This document shows positions 6,964 through 13,466 of a stretch of 17,884 nucleotides of DNA, piece by piece. Positions within the stretch are counted from its first letter, which is position 1. Each line of letters starts with the position of its first letter. Origin of the DNA: CAZTLI01 sp964614375 (lineage in GTDB: Bacteria > Chloroflexota > Anaerolineae > Aggregatilineales > Phototrophicaceae); NCBI GenBank assembly GCA_964614375.1, contig CAZTLI010000057.1, positions 1-17,884 of the forward strand, given 5' to 3'. The translations under genes were made by a program, and so were the position numbers. The notes beneath the pieces were generated by a model. The model saw only the letters and a list, made by a program, of their open reading frames with translations, had not been told where the DNA came from and ran no database searches.

Positions 6964-7020
6964 GCTCCGGGCTGAATCGCCTGAAGACCCACTAAAAAAA
7001 ATTTCGGGCAGTATCCCAAC

Positions 7021-7047
7021 ATGAGCAGGGAGACTCACAGCGAATGA
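7021..7047 (+). CDS. Possible eight-codon leader peptide, MSRETHSE
   Basis: An ATG at 7021 opens an eight-codon frame whose TGA overlaps the ATPase ATG in the sequence ATGA (7044-7047), the same coupling geometry as between the next two genes. The Shine-Dalgarno of the ATPase (AGGGAG, 7027-7032) lies inside it. The leader's own ribosome site is weak. It may be chance; the exact stop-start overlap is the only argument for translation. Confidence 0.2.
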   Translation: MSRETHSE

Positions 7048-8075
7048 TAGAAGTACAAAATTTATCCAAACACTATGGTCGGTTCGCCGCGGTGAAGAGC
7101 ATCAGCTTTGAGGCTCATCCGGGGCAGGTAACCGGCTTTCTCGGCCCGAATGGTGCCGGGAAAACGACGACCATGCGTATCCTGACAGGCTTTATGCCGC
7201 CGTCGGGAGGCAAGGCGCTGGTCGCCGGCTATGATACCTTTGACCAGAGTATGCAGGTACGCCAGCGTGTGGGCTATCTGCCAGAAACGGTGCCCCTCTA
7301 TCGCGATATGACGGCGATTGGTTATCTCAAATATATTGCGGAGATTCGCGGTATGTCTGACCGTCGTCATCATGCGGAAGAGGCGCTGGACATCGTGGGA
7401 CTGCTATCCCGCGCCAACAGCCGCATTCGCACCTTATCGAAAGGTATGCGGCAGCGCGTTGGGCTGGCAGCGGCCCTCATCCACAATCCAGACGTACTGA
7501 TTCTGGACGAGCCGACCATCGGTCTCGACCCGATTCAGGTGCTGGAACTGCGCGATCTGGTCAAAGAACTGGGGCGCGACCACACGGTGCTGTTCAGTAC
7601 CCATATCCTTTCTGAAGCCGAACAGGTCTGCGATAAGGTCGTCATCATCAACAAGGGCGAAATTATCGCCCAAGGTTCGCCGACTGACCTCCGCGCCGAA
7701 CTCGAACGCGGTGGACGGATTCTCATCCGTGCCAACGCGCCAGTAGACGCGGTGTTAGGTGTCATCGGTCAGTTAAACAGTGTGTCGAATGTCGATACAT
7801 TGGGCGAGGCGGTTATCGCCACACCCGCTGGTATTGATGTCGATCCACGGCCTGAAATCGCCAAAGCCATTGTCAACAAAAAATGGGGTCTGGTGGAACT
7901 GCGTCCGCTGGCGTCGAATCTGGAAGAAATCTTCCTCGAACTGACACACTATGAACCGGGCATGAATGTCACGCTGCATGATGACGACGAAGCAGAAGAG
8001 GCCGAAGCGCCGTCTGTGCCCGCATCCTTGCCCGAAGCGCAGGTTGATCGTGATGAAAGTGAGGCTGCCGAATGA
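7044..8075 (+). CDS. ABC transporter ATP-binding protein (GldA/ABC-2 exporter type)
   Basis: The 343-residue protein carries a complete nucleotide-binding domain: Walker A GPNGAGKT (34-41), the GYLPE segment in place of the canonical Q-loop as is usual in this subgroup (about 78-81), signature LSKGMRQRVG (131-140), Walker B VLILDEP (151-157) and the switch His in STH (187). It hydrolyses ATP to drive the membrane partner encoded next. After the ATPase domain a DUF4162-like region runs to about 305, then an acidic tail (DDDEAEEAEAPS and onward) that the transport function does not need. AGGGAG lies 11 bases before the ATG. The stop overlaps the permease start (ATGA), indicating translational coupling. 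It is the first gene of a four-gene operon that resembles gldA-gldF-gldG; whether it supports gliding, secretion or envelope maintenance is unknown. Confidence 0.95.
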   Translation: MIEVQNLSKHYGRFAAVKSISFEAHPGQVTGFLGPNGAGKTTTMRILTGFMPPSGGKALVAGYDTFDQSMQVRQRVGYLPETVPLYRDMTAIGYLKYIAEIRGMSDRRHHAEEALDIVGLLSRANSRIRTLSKGMRQRVGLAAALIHNPDVLILDEPTIGLDPIQVLELRDLVKELGRDHTVLFSTHILSEAEQVCDKVVIINKGEIIAQGSPTDLRAELERGGRILIRANAPVDAVLGVIGQLNSVSNVDTLGEAVIATPAGIDVDPRPEIAKAIVNKKWGLVELRPLASNLEEIFLELTHYEPGMNVTLHDDDEAEEAEAPSVPASLPEAQVDRDESEAAE

Positions 8076-8821
8076 GAGCTTTATGGGCAGTATACAAACG
8101 TGAACTGGCGCTCTATTTCCGGTCACCGATTGCCTATGGCGTGGCCTTTGCGCTGATATTCTTTTTGAGTTTGTTGTTTAGTGCCAATCTCGACTTTGCG
8201 CTGACCAATGGCAATACGCCGGCGGACGCCATCAACAATATCCCATCGCTGCTGGCATTTCTGACATTCCTGGTCGCACCGCTGTTAACGATGCGACTGT
8301 TGAGCGAAGAACAACGCGAAGGCACGATGGAAGTGCTGCTGACGCTGCCGATGGGCGAAGGCAGCTTCGTGATTGGTAAATTCCTCGCCGTGTGGACGTA
8401 TTACACCTTCATCGTCCTCGTGTGTTTGATGTACCCGTTTCTGCTCAGTCTTGTCGGCGCGCCCGATCCGGGTCGCGTGCTGGGTGGATATGTGGGCGCG
8501 TGGTTGTATGGTGGCGCGACCCTGGCGGTGTGCATGATCTGGTCGGCGCTGTTTGAAGATCAGGTCGTGGCGGCATTCCTGGGCGCGGCGAGTGTGCTGG
8601 TGCTGTATCTGGCAGATGTTGCGGCGGGTTGGGTTGCCAATCAAGGTGTGCTGCGCGTGCTGGAGCAAGGTGTGCGCGAACTCAGTCTCTCGGCACACTA
8701 TAACTCAACCATGCTTCAAGGCATTTTCCGCGGTGAAGATGTCCTGTACTTTGTTCTGTTAATGGGCGGTTCGCTGTTTGTGACCGTTCTGATTGTCTCA
8801 ATGCGGCGCTGGAGGGCATAA
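8072..8821 (+). CDS. ABC-2 type transporter permease (GldF/NosY-like)
   Basis: This 249-residue integral membrane protein has about six hydrophobic segments: roughly 22-40, 58-76, 102-128, 140-160, 166-186 and 222-243. The cytoplasmic coupling segment RLLSEEQREGTMEVLLTLP (about 75-93) is the typical signature of ABC-2 permeases of the GldF/NosY branch. It begins on the ATGA overlap with the ATPase gene, and its stop shares one base with the next start (TAATG). A GGAGGG at 8811-8816 in its last codons serves the next gene. It should pair with the ATPase as the membrane channel or mechanical transducer of the complex. The transported substrate is unknown; related systems have been linked to gliding motility, surface protein function or copper-site maturation. 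Confidence 0.93.
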   Translation: MRALWAVYKRELALYFRSPIAYGVAFALIFFLSLLFSANLDFALTNGNTPADAINNIPSLLAFLTFLVAPLLTMRLLSEEQREGTMEVLLTLPMGEGSFVIGKFLAVWTYYTFIVLVCLMYPFLLSLVGAPDPGRVLGGYVGAWLYGGATLAVCMIWSALFEDQVVAAFLGAASVLVLYLADVAAGWVANQGVLRVLEQGVRELSLSAHYNSTMLQGIFRGEDVLYFVLLMGGSLFVTVLIVSMRRWRA

Positions 8822-10521
8822 TGTCTGAAGACCCTAATATCAACGAATTTGGCGAAAACGAACCCTTTATCCCGCCGCACTACATGCTGTTTTTGTCGCT
8901 GGCGGGTGTGATTGTGGCGATATTCATCGCCTTAACGCAGCGTGACTTCAACGTCATCGGTTGGGGCGGACTCGGATTGGCGCTGCTGGCCTTTGTCGCG
9001 TGGGTGCTGATGGCGCCCGATCAGGCGCTGGCGGCTGTGAGTGGTCGTACCGCGCAATACGGCGGTACAGCGGTGCTGGTGACTTTTGTCGTCATCGCCG
9101 CGATGGTGGTCGGTTATGTCGTCGTGCGGAATATAAGCTTGCGACTCGACCTTACCGGTAGAGACCAGTTCTCCCTCAATGAGCAATCGCGCGAAATGAT
9201 ACGGACGCTGGGTGCCGACCCATCGACCCCCAATATCGTCATCGTCGCGTTCTACACATCGAATCAATCGGGTCTGCGTGATTCAAACTCGGTGTTGTTT
9301 GATGATTATGTCGAGACCAGCGGCGGGCGTATCAGCTATGAGTTTGTCGATCCTGACCGCAATCCGCTGTTCGCTGAACAGTATGAAATTGAACGCGCTG
9401 GGCAGATTGTGGTTGTGCCGATTTCCCCGGAAGGTGAACGCGACCTTGACCGCAAGGTGACGCTCAATTCAGCGAATCAAACGGGCATCACGAATGCGAT
9501 TCTCGAAGTGGCAGCACAGGGCGACTTCCGCGCATATTTTGTGACGGTTGAAGGCAGCGATACGATGGAGGATACGGGCGAGACCGGATTATCGTCGTTT
9601 AGCGAAACGCTTTCGACCTTTAATTGGACGACGGAACAGGTGACGCTGTTGGAACTGGAAAATCCAGAGAATCCCATCCAACTCAATGACCCTGAAGCCG
9701 ATGGCGAAGTCTTGATTATCGTTGGTGGCACATCGCCATTGCCCGACACACAGGTCGCGCAAATTACCACGTTTATGGAAAATGGTGGTGATGTCGTTAT
9801 TTTCGCGGGTTTCTCGCAGCAAGATGAGCCGCTGGTCATCGCGTCGAATTTCTCCGACTATCTGTGGGAAAATTATGGCGTCCGCGTCAACAATGATCTG
9901 GTGCTCGATCCGCTGGCGGCATCCCAATCCCCGCTGAATCTGATCGTGACAAACTTTACACCCACCCATCCCATCATCACGCCTTTGGCGACGACAGGGC
10001 AACTGCTGGCATTTTCACCTTTCTCCCACAGCATTGAAGTTGCCGAGACACTGCCCGAAGGTGTCGTCGCGACTCCCATCATGATGACTGCGGATACTGC
10101 GTATGCCAAAACCGATGTCACCACACTGACACAGGACAGCCTGCGGCAGGAAGATGACGATCCCACCGGGCCATTCAATCTGGCGGTTGCAGTTGATAAC
10201 ACCAATACCGGTTCTCGGCTGGTCATTTTTGGGAGTGGTACACTGCCGATCAATGGCTACAGTGACCTGTCGGGCGCGGGCGTTCAAAATACGCTGCTGG
10301 CGTGGTCAAGCGCGGTCTGGGTGACCAACTTTGCCGAGTTTTATAATCAACTGCCTGTTATCGTACAAGACCCGTCACCATACGATAGACCTGTGTTTGC
10401 CACTGCCGAAGTGCAAAGCAACATTACACTCTTCACTGTGGTTATTGTCCCATTAATCATCCTCGCAGTCGGTATTTTCGTGTGGTGGAATGGGCGTGAA
10501 CGCGATTCCAGCGCAACCTAA
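8821..10521 (+). CDS. GldG-like ABC-associated membrane protein (ABC_transp_aux)
   Basis: The product is 566 residues. Three hydrophobic segments (about 21-40, 45-64 and 81-102) are followed by RLDLTGRDQFSLNEQSREMI, the typical beginning of the GldG extracytoplasmic region, then a large soluble portion (about 110-530) with the GldG-type strand VLIIVGGTSPLPDTQVAQI and a final transmembrane helix at about 537-555. GldG proteins normally show one N-terminal and one C-terminal helix, so the two extra N-terminal helices are notable. The protein is expected to sit with the permease and present its soluble domain outside the membrane; GldG-family proteins are needed for the gliding ABC complex in Bacteroidota, but their biochemical role is unresolved. 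The start overlaps the permease stop by one base with GGAGGG five bases upstream. The next gene follows after 15 bases. Confidence 0.9.
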   Translation: MSEDPNINEFGENEPFIPPHYMLFLSLAGVIVAIFIALTQRDFNVIGWGGLGLALLAFVAWVLMAPDQALAAVSGRTAQYGGTAVLVTFVVIAAMVVGYVVVRNISLRLDLTGRDQFSLNEQSREMIRTLGADPSTPNIVIVAFYTSNQSGLRDSNSVLFDDYVETSGGRISYEFVDPDRNPLFAEQYEIERAGQIVVVPISPEGERDLDRKVTLNSANQTGITNAILEVAAQGDFRAYFVTVEGSDTMEDTGETGLSSFSETLSTFNWTTEQVTLLELENPENPIQLNDPEADGEVLIIVGGTSPLPDTQVAQITTFMENGGDVVIFAGFSQQDEPLVIASNFSDYLWENYGVRVNNDLVLDPLAASQSPLNLIVTNFTPTHPIITPLATTGQLLAFSPFSHSIEVAETLPEGVVATPIMMTADTAYAKTDVTTLTQDSLRQEDDDPTGPFNLAVAVDNTNTGSRLVIFGSGTLPINGYSDLSGAGVQNTLLAWSSAVWVTNFAEFYNQLPVIVQDPSPYDRPVFATAEVQSNITLFTVVIVPLIILAVGIFVWWNGRERDSSAT

Positions 10522-10536
10522 AAGGGGGAAGTAACA

Positions 10537-11856
10537 ATGCGATTAAATCGAGGCACTCTGACTCTGCTTGCGGTGGCGGTTGTCATCATCGTGGTCGGAT
10601 TGATTATCAGCAGTGGGCAAGACCCGGAAGCGGTATTGACAGCGGGCACACCGACAGCCGTTCCACCCGTGCGTGTGTTCCCGGATGTCGATCCTGAAAC
10701 GATTGTCCGTTTCCAGATTACGAACAACGAAGACCAATCCTATATCCTGATGCGGCGCGCAGAAGGGGGTTTGTGGGTCGTTGCGGAAGGGACGAATATC
10801 ATTGATGGCGAATCGCAGGCCGATATGATTGTCGGCACGCGCGATGTCTTCATCAATCTCGAATCGTCCAATGGGTTTAGCGCCGATGATGTCGAAAACT
10901 TTGACCTCGCGGCCTTTGGTCTGGACGAACCGGCTTATACCATCGTGGCGACAGCGGCAGACGGCACAGAATATACCCTGTATCTGGGTAATGAGAATCC
11001 GTCCGGCAATCGCTACTATGCACTCGTCAACGACAATACGACGGACATCTATCTCGTCCTCAGTTTCTATATCAACAATATGGTGGAGATGATTACCGAG
11101 CCGCCCTATGTCCCCGGCACAGAGGTCACAGCCGAAGCGACAGTTGATGCCGAAGCCACCGGTGAACCCGAGGGCACGGCTGAGCCAGAAGGCACGGCTG
11201 AGCCAGAAGGCACAAGCGAACCCGAAGGTACGGCTGAGCCAGAAGGCACAAGCGAACCCGAAGGTACGGCTGAACCTGCCGCAGCAGAAGCCACGCAAGC
11301 GCCGGACATGGACGCCACTGATGCGCCAATGGCGGAAGAAACCGAAGCCGCTGACATGGACGAACCGGTTGCAGAAGAAACCGATGCGCCGACGGCGGAA
11401 GCCACCGATGAAGCTGAAGTCGGGACGATTCTGGAAGTGGCAGAAGCCGACGGGCGTTTCGGCGCGCTCATCAGCGCAGTTGAAGCTGCTGACCTGACCG
11501 ATACACTCAACGGCGAAGGGCCGTTCACCATCTTCGCGCCGACGGACGAGGCATTCGAGGCGCTGCCCGAAGGCGTACTCGATGACCTGCTGGAAGATGT
11601 CCCCGCGTTGACCGATGTCCTGCTCTATCATGTGGTCGCTGGTGTACGGGTCGCTGACGACTTCGAGGCCATGGAAACGGTAACGACCGTACAAGGCGCA
11701 GACATCACAATTGAAGTCACAGAAGACGGCATCTTGCTGAATGGCGAAGTGCTGCTCGATGTGACGGCAGTTGAAGCGTCCAATGGGGTAATTTATGTCA
11801 TTGATGCCGTGTTGACGCCGCCACCCGCTGCGGAAGCGACTGAATCTGCGGACTAA
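10537..11856 (+). CDS. Membrane-anchored DUF4340-type protein fused to a FAS1 (fasciclin) domain
   Basis: The 439-residue protein has an N-terminal membrane helix (about 7-26), a Thr/Pro linker, and a domain at about 45-190 with the DUF4340 pattern (IVRFQITN, then LAAFGLDEPAYTI, then YTLYLGNENPSGNRYYA). A low-complexity acidic linker at 197-295 follows and contains six EPEGT(A/S) units. The C-terminus (about 296-428) is a FAS1 fold: TILEVAEADGRF, GPFTIFAPTDEAF, LLYHVVAG and the closing VIYVIDAVLTPP. FAS1 domains mediate adhesion; DUF4340 proteins commonly follow GldG-like genes. The fusion suggests an ABC-associated accessory that reaches out on a flexible stalk and binds a surface ligand. 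AAGGGGGAAG provides the ribosome site. It is the last gene of the operon, closed by a strong terminator. The long antisense frame over it is a shadow. Confidence 0.9.
   Translation: MRLNRGTLTLLAVAVVIIVVGLIISSGQDPEAVLTAGTPTAVPPVRVFPDVDPETIVRFQITNNEDQSYILMRRAEGGLWVVAEGTNIIDGESQADMIVGTRDVFINLESSNGFSADDVENFDLAAFGLDEPAYTIVATAADGTEYTLYLGNENPSGNRYYALVNDNTTDIYLVLSFYINNMVEMITEPPYVPGTEVTAEATVDAEATGEPEGTAEPEGTAEPEGTSEPEGTAEPEGTSEPEGTAEPAAAEATQAPDMDATDAPMAEETEAADMDEPVAEETDAPTAEATDEAEVGTILEVAEADGRFGALISAVEAADLTDTLNGEGPFTIFAPTDEAFEALPEGVLDDLLEDVPALTDVLLYHVVAGVRVADDFEAMETVTTVQGADITIEVTEDGILLNGEVLLDVTAVEASNGVIYVIDAVLTPPPAAEATESAD
11164..11271 (+). repeat. Coding tandem repeat, 6 x 18 bp, with an exact 36-bp duplication
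   Basis: Six consecutive 18-bp units encode EPEGT(A/S). Within them, the 36 bases at 11197-11232 are repeated exactly at 11233-11268, so the array has grown recently by duplication of two units. It lengthens the linker between the DUF4340-type and FAS1 domains and could vary in copy number between strains. Confidence 0.9.
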
Positions 11857-11886
11857 GTTCGCTGTCTAATACGCCCTAAACTGGAC

Positions 11887-11923
11887 AATCCCCCGACGAG
11901 TGACCGCTGGTTGGGGGATTTTT
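11887..11923 (+). terminator. Rho-independent terminator of the ABC operon
   Basis: AATCCCCCGAC (11887-11897) pairs with GTTGGGGGATT (11910-11920) through 11 pairs including one G-U, with a 12-base loop, and the stem runs directly into T5 (11919-11923). It lies 31 bases after the stop codon of the DUF4340-FAS1 gene. Confidence 0.88.
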
Positions 11924-11956
11924 GTTAGCAAAATCAAGAAAAGTTGAGGTTCATGT

Positions 11957-11984
11957 TTGACGGAAATACAGGTTCTGTTATTAT
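11957..11984 (+). promoter_or_regulatory. Sigma70-type promoter of the FHA-TIR gene
   Basis: TTGACG (11957-11962) and TATTAT (11979-11984) are separated by 16 bases, and TGT immediately before the -10 gives an extended -10 form. Each hexamer is a 5/6 match to consensus. Transcription would start near 11991, leaving a leader of about 39 bases. It is the only promoter in the window with both elements clearly recognisable plus the extended motif. Confidence 0.65.
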
Positions 11985-12029
11985 GGTTAAAGACGGATTT
12001 TGATTTGACCAACACCCTGAGAATCCTTT

Positions 12030-13289
12030 ATGTTCCGCCTAATCATGATACGTGGCCCCAAACCGGGCAAAATCTACGAGTTAACCGACAGCAATCTGAC
12101 GATTGGTCGTGGACGCAAAAATCATATTATCATCCATGACAATGAGGTCAGTCGGGAACACTGTCGCTTTATTTTGAGCGAGGCCAGTGATTATTATAAC
12201 GTCTTTGAACTTAAATCGAGCAATGGCACGTTTGTGAACGGGCAGCGTGTGGATAGTGAAGGCTGGCCTTTGCAGGGCAAGTCCATCGTAGAGTTGGGCG
12301 ATACCATCACCTTTCAATACATCCCCTCAGGCGCGACAGACGATCTCGACAATCATCTGCATCACGATGATGAAGTAGACCTTGAACCCTATCTCATTGT
12401 AAAAATTTCGTCCCAAACCGAGCCGCAGGTGTATCCATTGGAAGATATGGTGATTGGCATCGGGCGTGATGTCGATAATGACATCGTGATTCAAGAACCC
12501 GAAATGAGCCGCCATCATCTGCGTTTTGTAATGTCGCCATCGGGCTATATGATCGAGGATTTGGGGTCGCTCAATGGCACACGGGTCAATGGTCTGCGCT
12601 TGAATCCGAACGAACCCCGGACGATGCGGGTGAACGACATTATCCACATTGGTACGATGGTGAAAATGAGTTATACCACCGACCCCGAAACAATAGCCGA
12701 CCAGTTCCGCAGCGAATCATCGACTCGGCTGCCGCGCGTCGATACGCCAACACACACCACAACCGCGGGGATGACACGGGCTTTATCCGACGATATTACT
12801 GCCAGCGCCCCGCCCGGCCCCACCCATCGCCTGAAGATTATGGAAGACACGCCCGAAGGCACAGAGGTCGGGCATGGGCTGGATAAAGGTGAACTCGAAG
12901 GCAATATTTTGCTGGTTTATTCGCGTTCGGACTGGACGGATGTGGTTGCGCCTTTATATACATTCCTGGATGATAATGGCGTGCCCGTCTGGGTTGACCA
13001 ATATCTGACCCCCAACAGCGAAGACTGGCAGCTTGCGCTCGAACAAGCACGTTCTGAATGTGCCGCGCTGGTGGTGGTGGTTTCGCCCGCGTCGCTGGCC
13101 TTGCCACAGGTGACGCGCAGTGTCCCCCGTTTTCGCAATCGGGCGCGCCCGGTCTTTTTACTGATGTATGAACGGGTGAAACGCCTGCCCATCAGCCTTA
13201 AGGATTTGCCTCAAATAGACTATAATGTGCTCGACCCCGAAACCAGCTATCGAAAAGTGTTGCAAGCGGCGCGCAAGGCGTTGGAGTAA
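12030..13289 (+). CDS. FHA-FHA-TIR signalling protein
   Basis: The 419-residue cytosolic protein holds two forkhead-associated domains and a C-terminal TIR domain. FHA1 (2-97) has GRG at 26-28, SREH at 41-44 and SSNGTFVNG at 63-71. FHA2 (120-215) has GR at 145-146, SRHH at 160-163 and SLNGTRVNG at 180-188. Both keep the Arg, Ser and Asn needed to hold phosphothreonine. A Thr-rich linker (216-290) leads to the TIR fold (291-400): NILLVYSRSDW, then PVWVDQYLTP and ALVVVVSPASL, as in the TIR_2 group. TIR domains either assemble signalling complexes or cleave NAD+. By my alignment the catalytic Glu position of SARM1 falls on Gln334; Glu338 is a possible alternative, so activity is uncertain. No Ser/Thr kinase is in the window to supply the phosphate. 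The histidine kinase gene follows 177 bases later with its own leader. Confidence 0.9.
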   Translation: MFRLIMIRGPKPGKIYELTDSNLTIGRGRKNHIIIHDNEVSREHCRFILSEASDYYNVFELKSSNGTFVNGQRVDSEGWPLQGKSIVELGDTITFQYIPSGATDDLDNHLHHDDEVDLEPYLIVKISSQTEPQVYPLEDMVIGIGRDVDNDIVIQEPEMSRHHLRFVMSPSGYMIEDLGSLNGTRVNGLRLNPNEPRTMRVNDIIHIGTMVKMSYTTDPETIADQFRSESSTRLPRVDTPTHTTTAGMTRALSDDITASAPPGPTHRLKIMEDTPEGTEVGHGLDKGELEGNILLVYSRSDWTDVVAPLYTFLDDNGVPVWVDQYLTPNSEDWQLALEQARSECAALVVVVSPASLALPQVTRSVPRFRNRARPVFLLMYERVKRLPISLKDLPQIDYNVLDPETSYRKVLQAARKALE

Positions 13290-13328
13290 GTCTGCACCCA
13301 TTACCAATTGATGTTAGAATGACGAAAC

Positions 13329-13350
13329 AGGGACTTATGGGTCAGTCCCT
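13329..13350 (+). repeat. 7-bp inverted repeat after the FHA-TIR gene
   Basis: AGGGACT and AGTCCCT are separated by eight bases, 40 bases after the FHA-TIR stop. TATATG rather than a T-run follows, so it is only a weak terminator candidate; an operator for the kinase gene is an alternative. Confidence 0.4.
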
Positions 13351-13370
13351 TATATGCTGTCGATGTTGTA

Positions 13371-13427
13371 AAATTCATAAATAATTCAAACAAATTCTGT
13401 ACAAATGTTTTAGGCGTGCAGTACACT
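13371..13427 (+). promoter_or_regulatory. AT-rich, helically phased AATTC tracts upstream of a possible -10 box
   Basis: AATTC begins at 13372, 13383 and 13393, that is at steps of 11 and 10 bases. TACACT (13422-13427) is a possible -10 box 40 bases before the kinase ATG. Phased AATT tracts favour DNA curvature and are often found upstream of promoters. No reliable -35 element is seen, so this assignment is tentative. Confidence 0.3.
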
Positions 13428-13466
13428 TATTAGAGACAGCTTTCACACACTCTTTGGATTCTACCT

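Larger units (their letters stand above)
6697..7043. other. 347-base intergenic region with promoter, dyads and a tandem repeat
   Basis: No conventional gene fits here. From left to right it holds a 13-bp tandem repeat based on CGCAACGCCTAT (6736-6760), a small dyad AGGTT-GT-AACCT (6803-6814), an 8-bp inverted repeat (6921-6942), the -10 box of the ABC operon (6958-6963), an A8 run (6994-7001) and an eight-codon possible leader ORF from 7021. A 10-bp inverted match, ACTGCCCGAA at 6863-6872 and TTCGGGCAGT at 7003-7012, brackets the promoter. No clear terminator for the preceding gene is visible. Confidence 0.7.

Noticed and set aside
10543..11694. 383-codon open frame antisense to the DUF4340-FAS1 gene
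   Set aside because: The sense strand has clear domains, a ribosome site and operon context; the antisense translation is Cys/Phe/Arg-rich with repeats that mirror the EPEGT array.
13221..13226. TATAAT near the end of the FHA-TIR gene
   Set aside because: It is coding (Tyr-Asn), preceded by GAC rather than GC, and about 240 bases from the kinase start.
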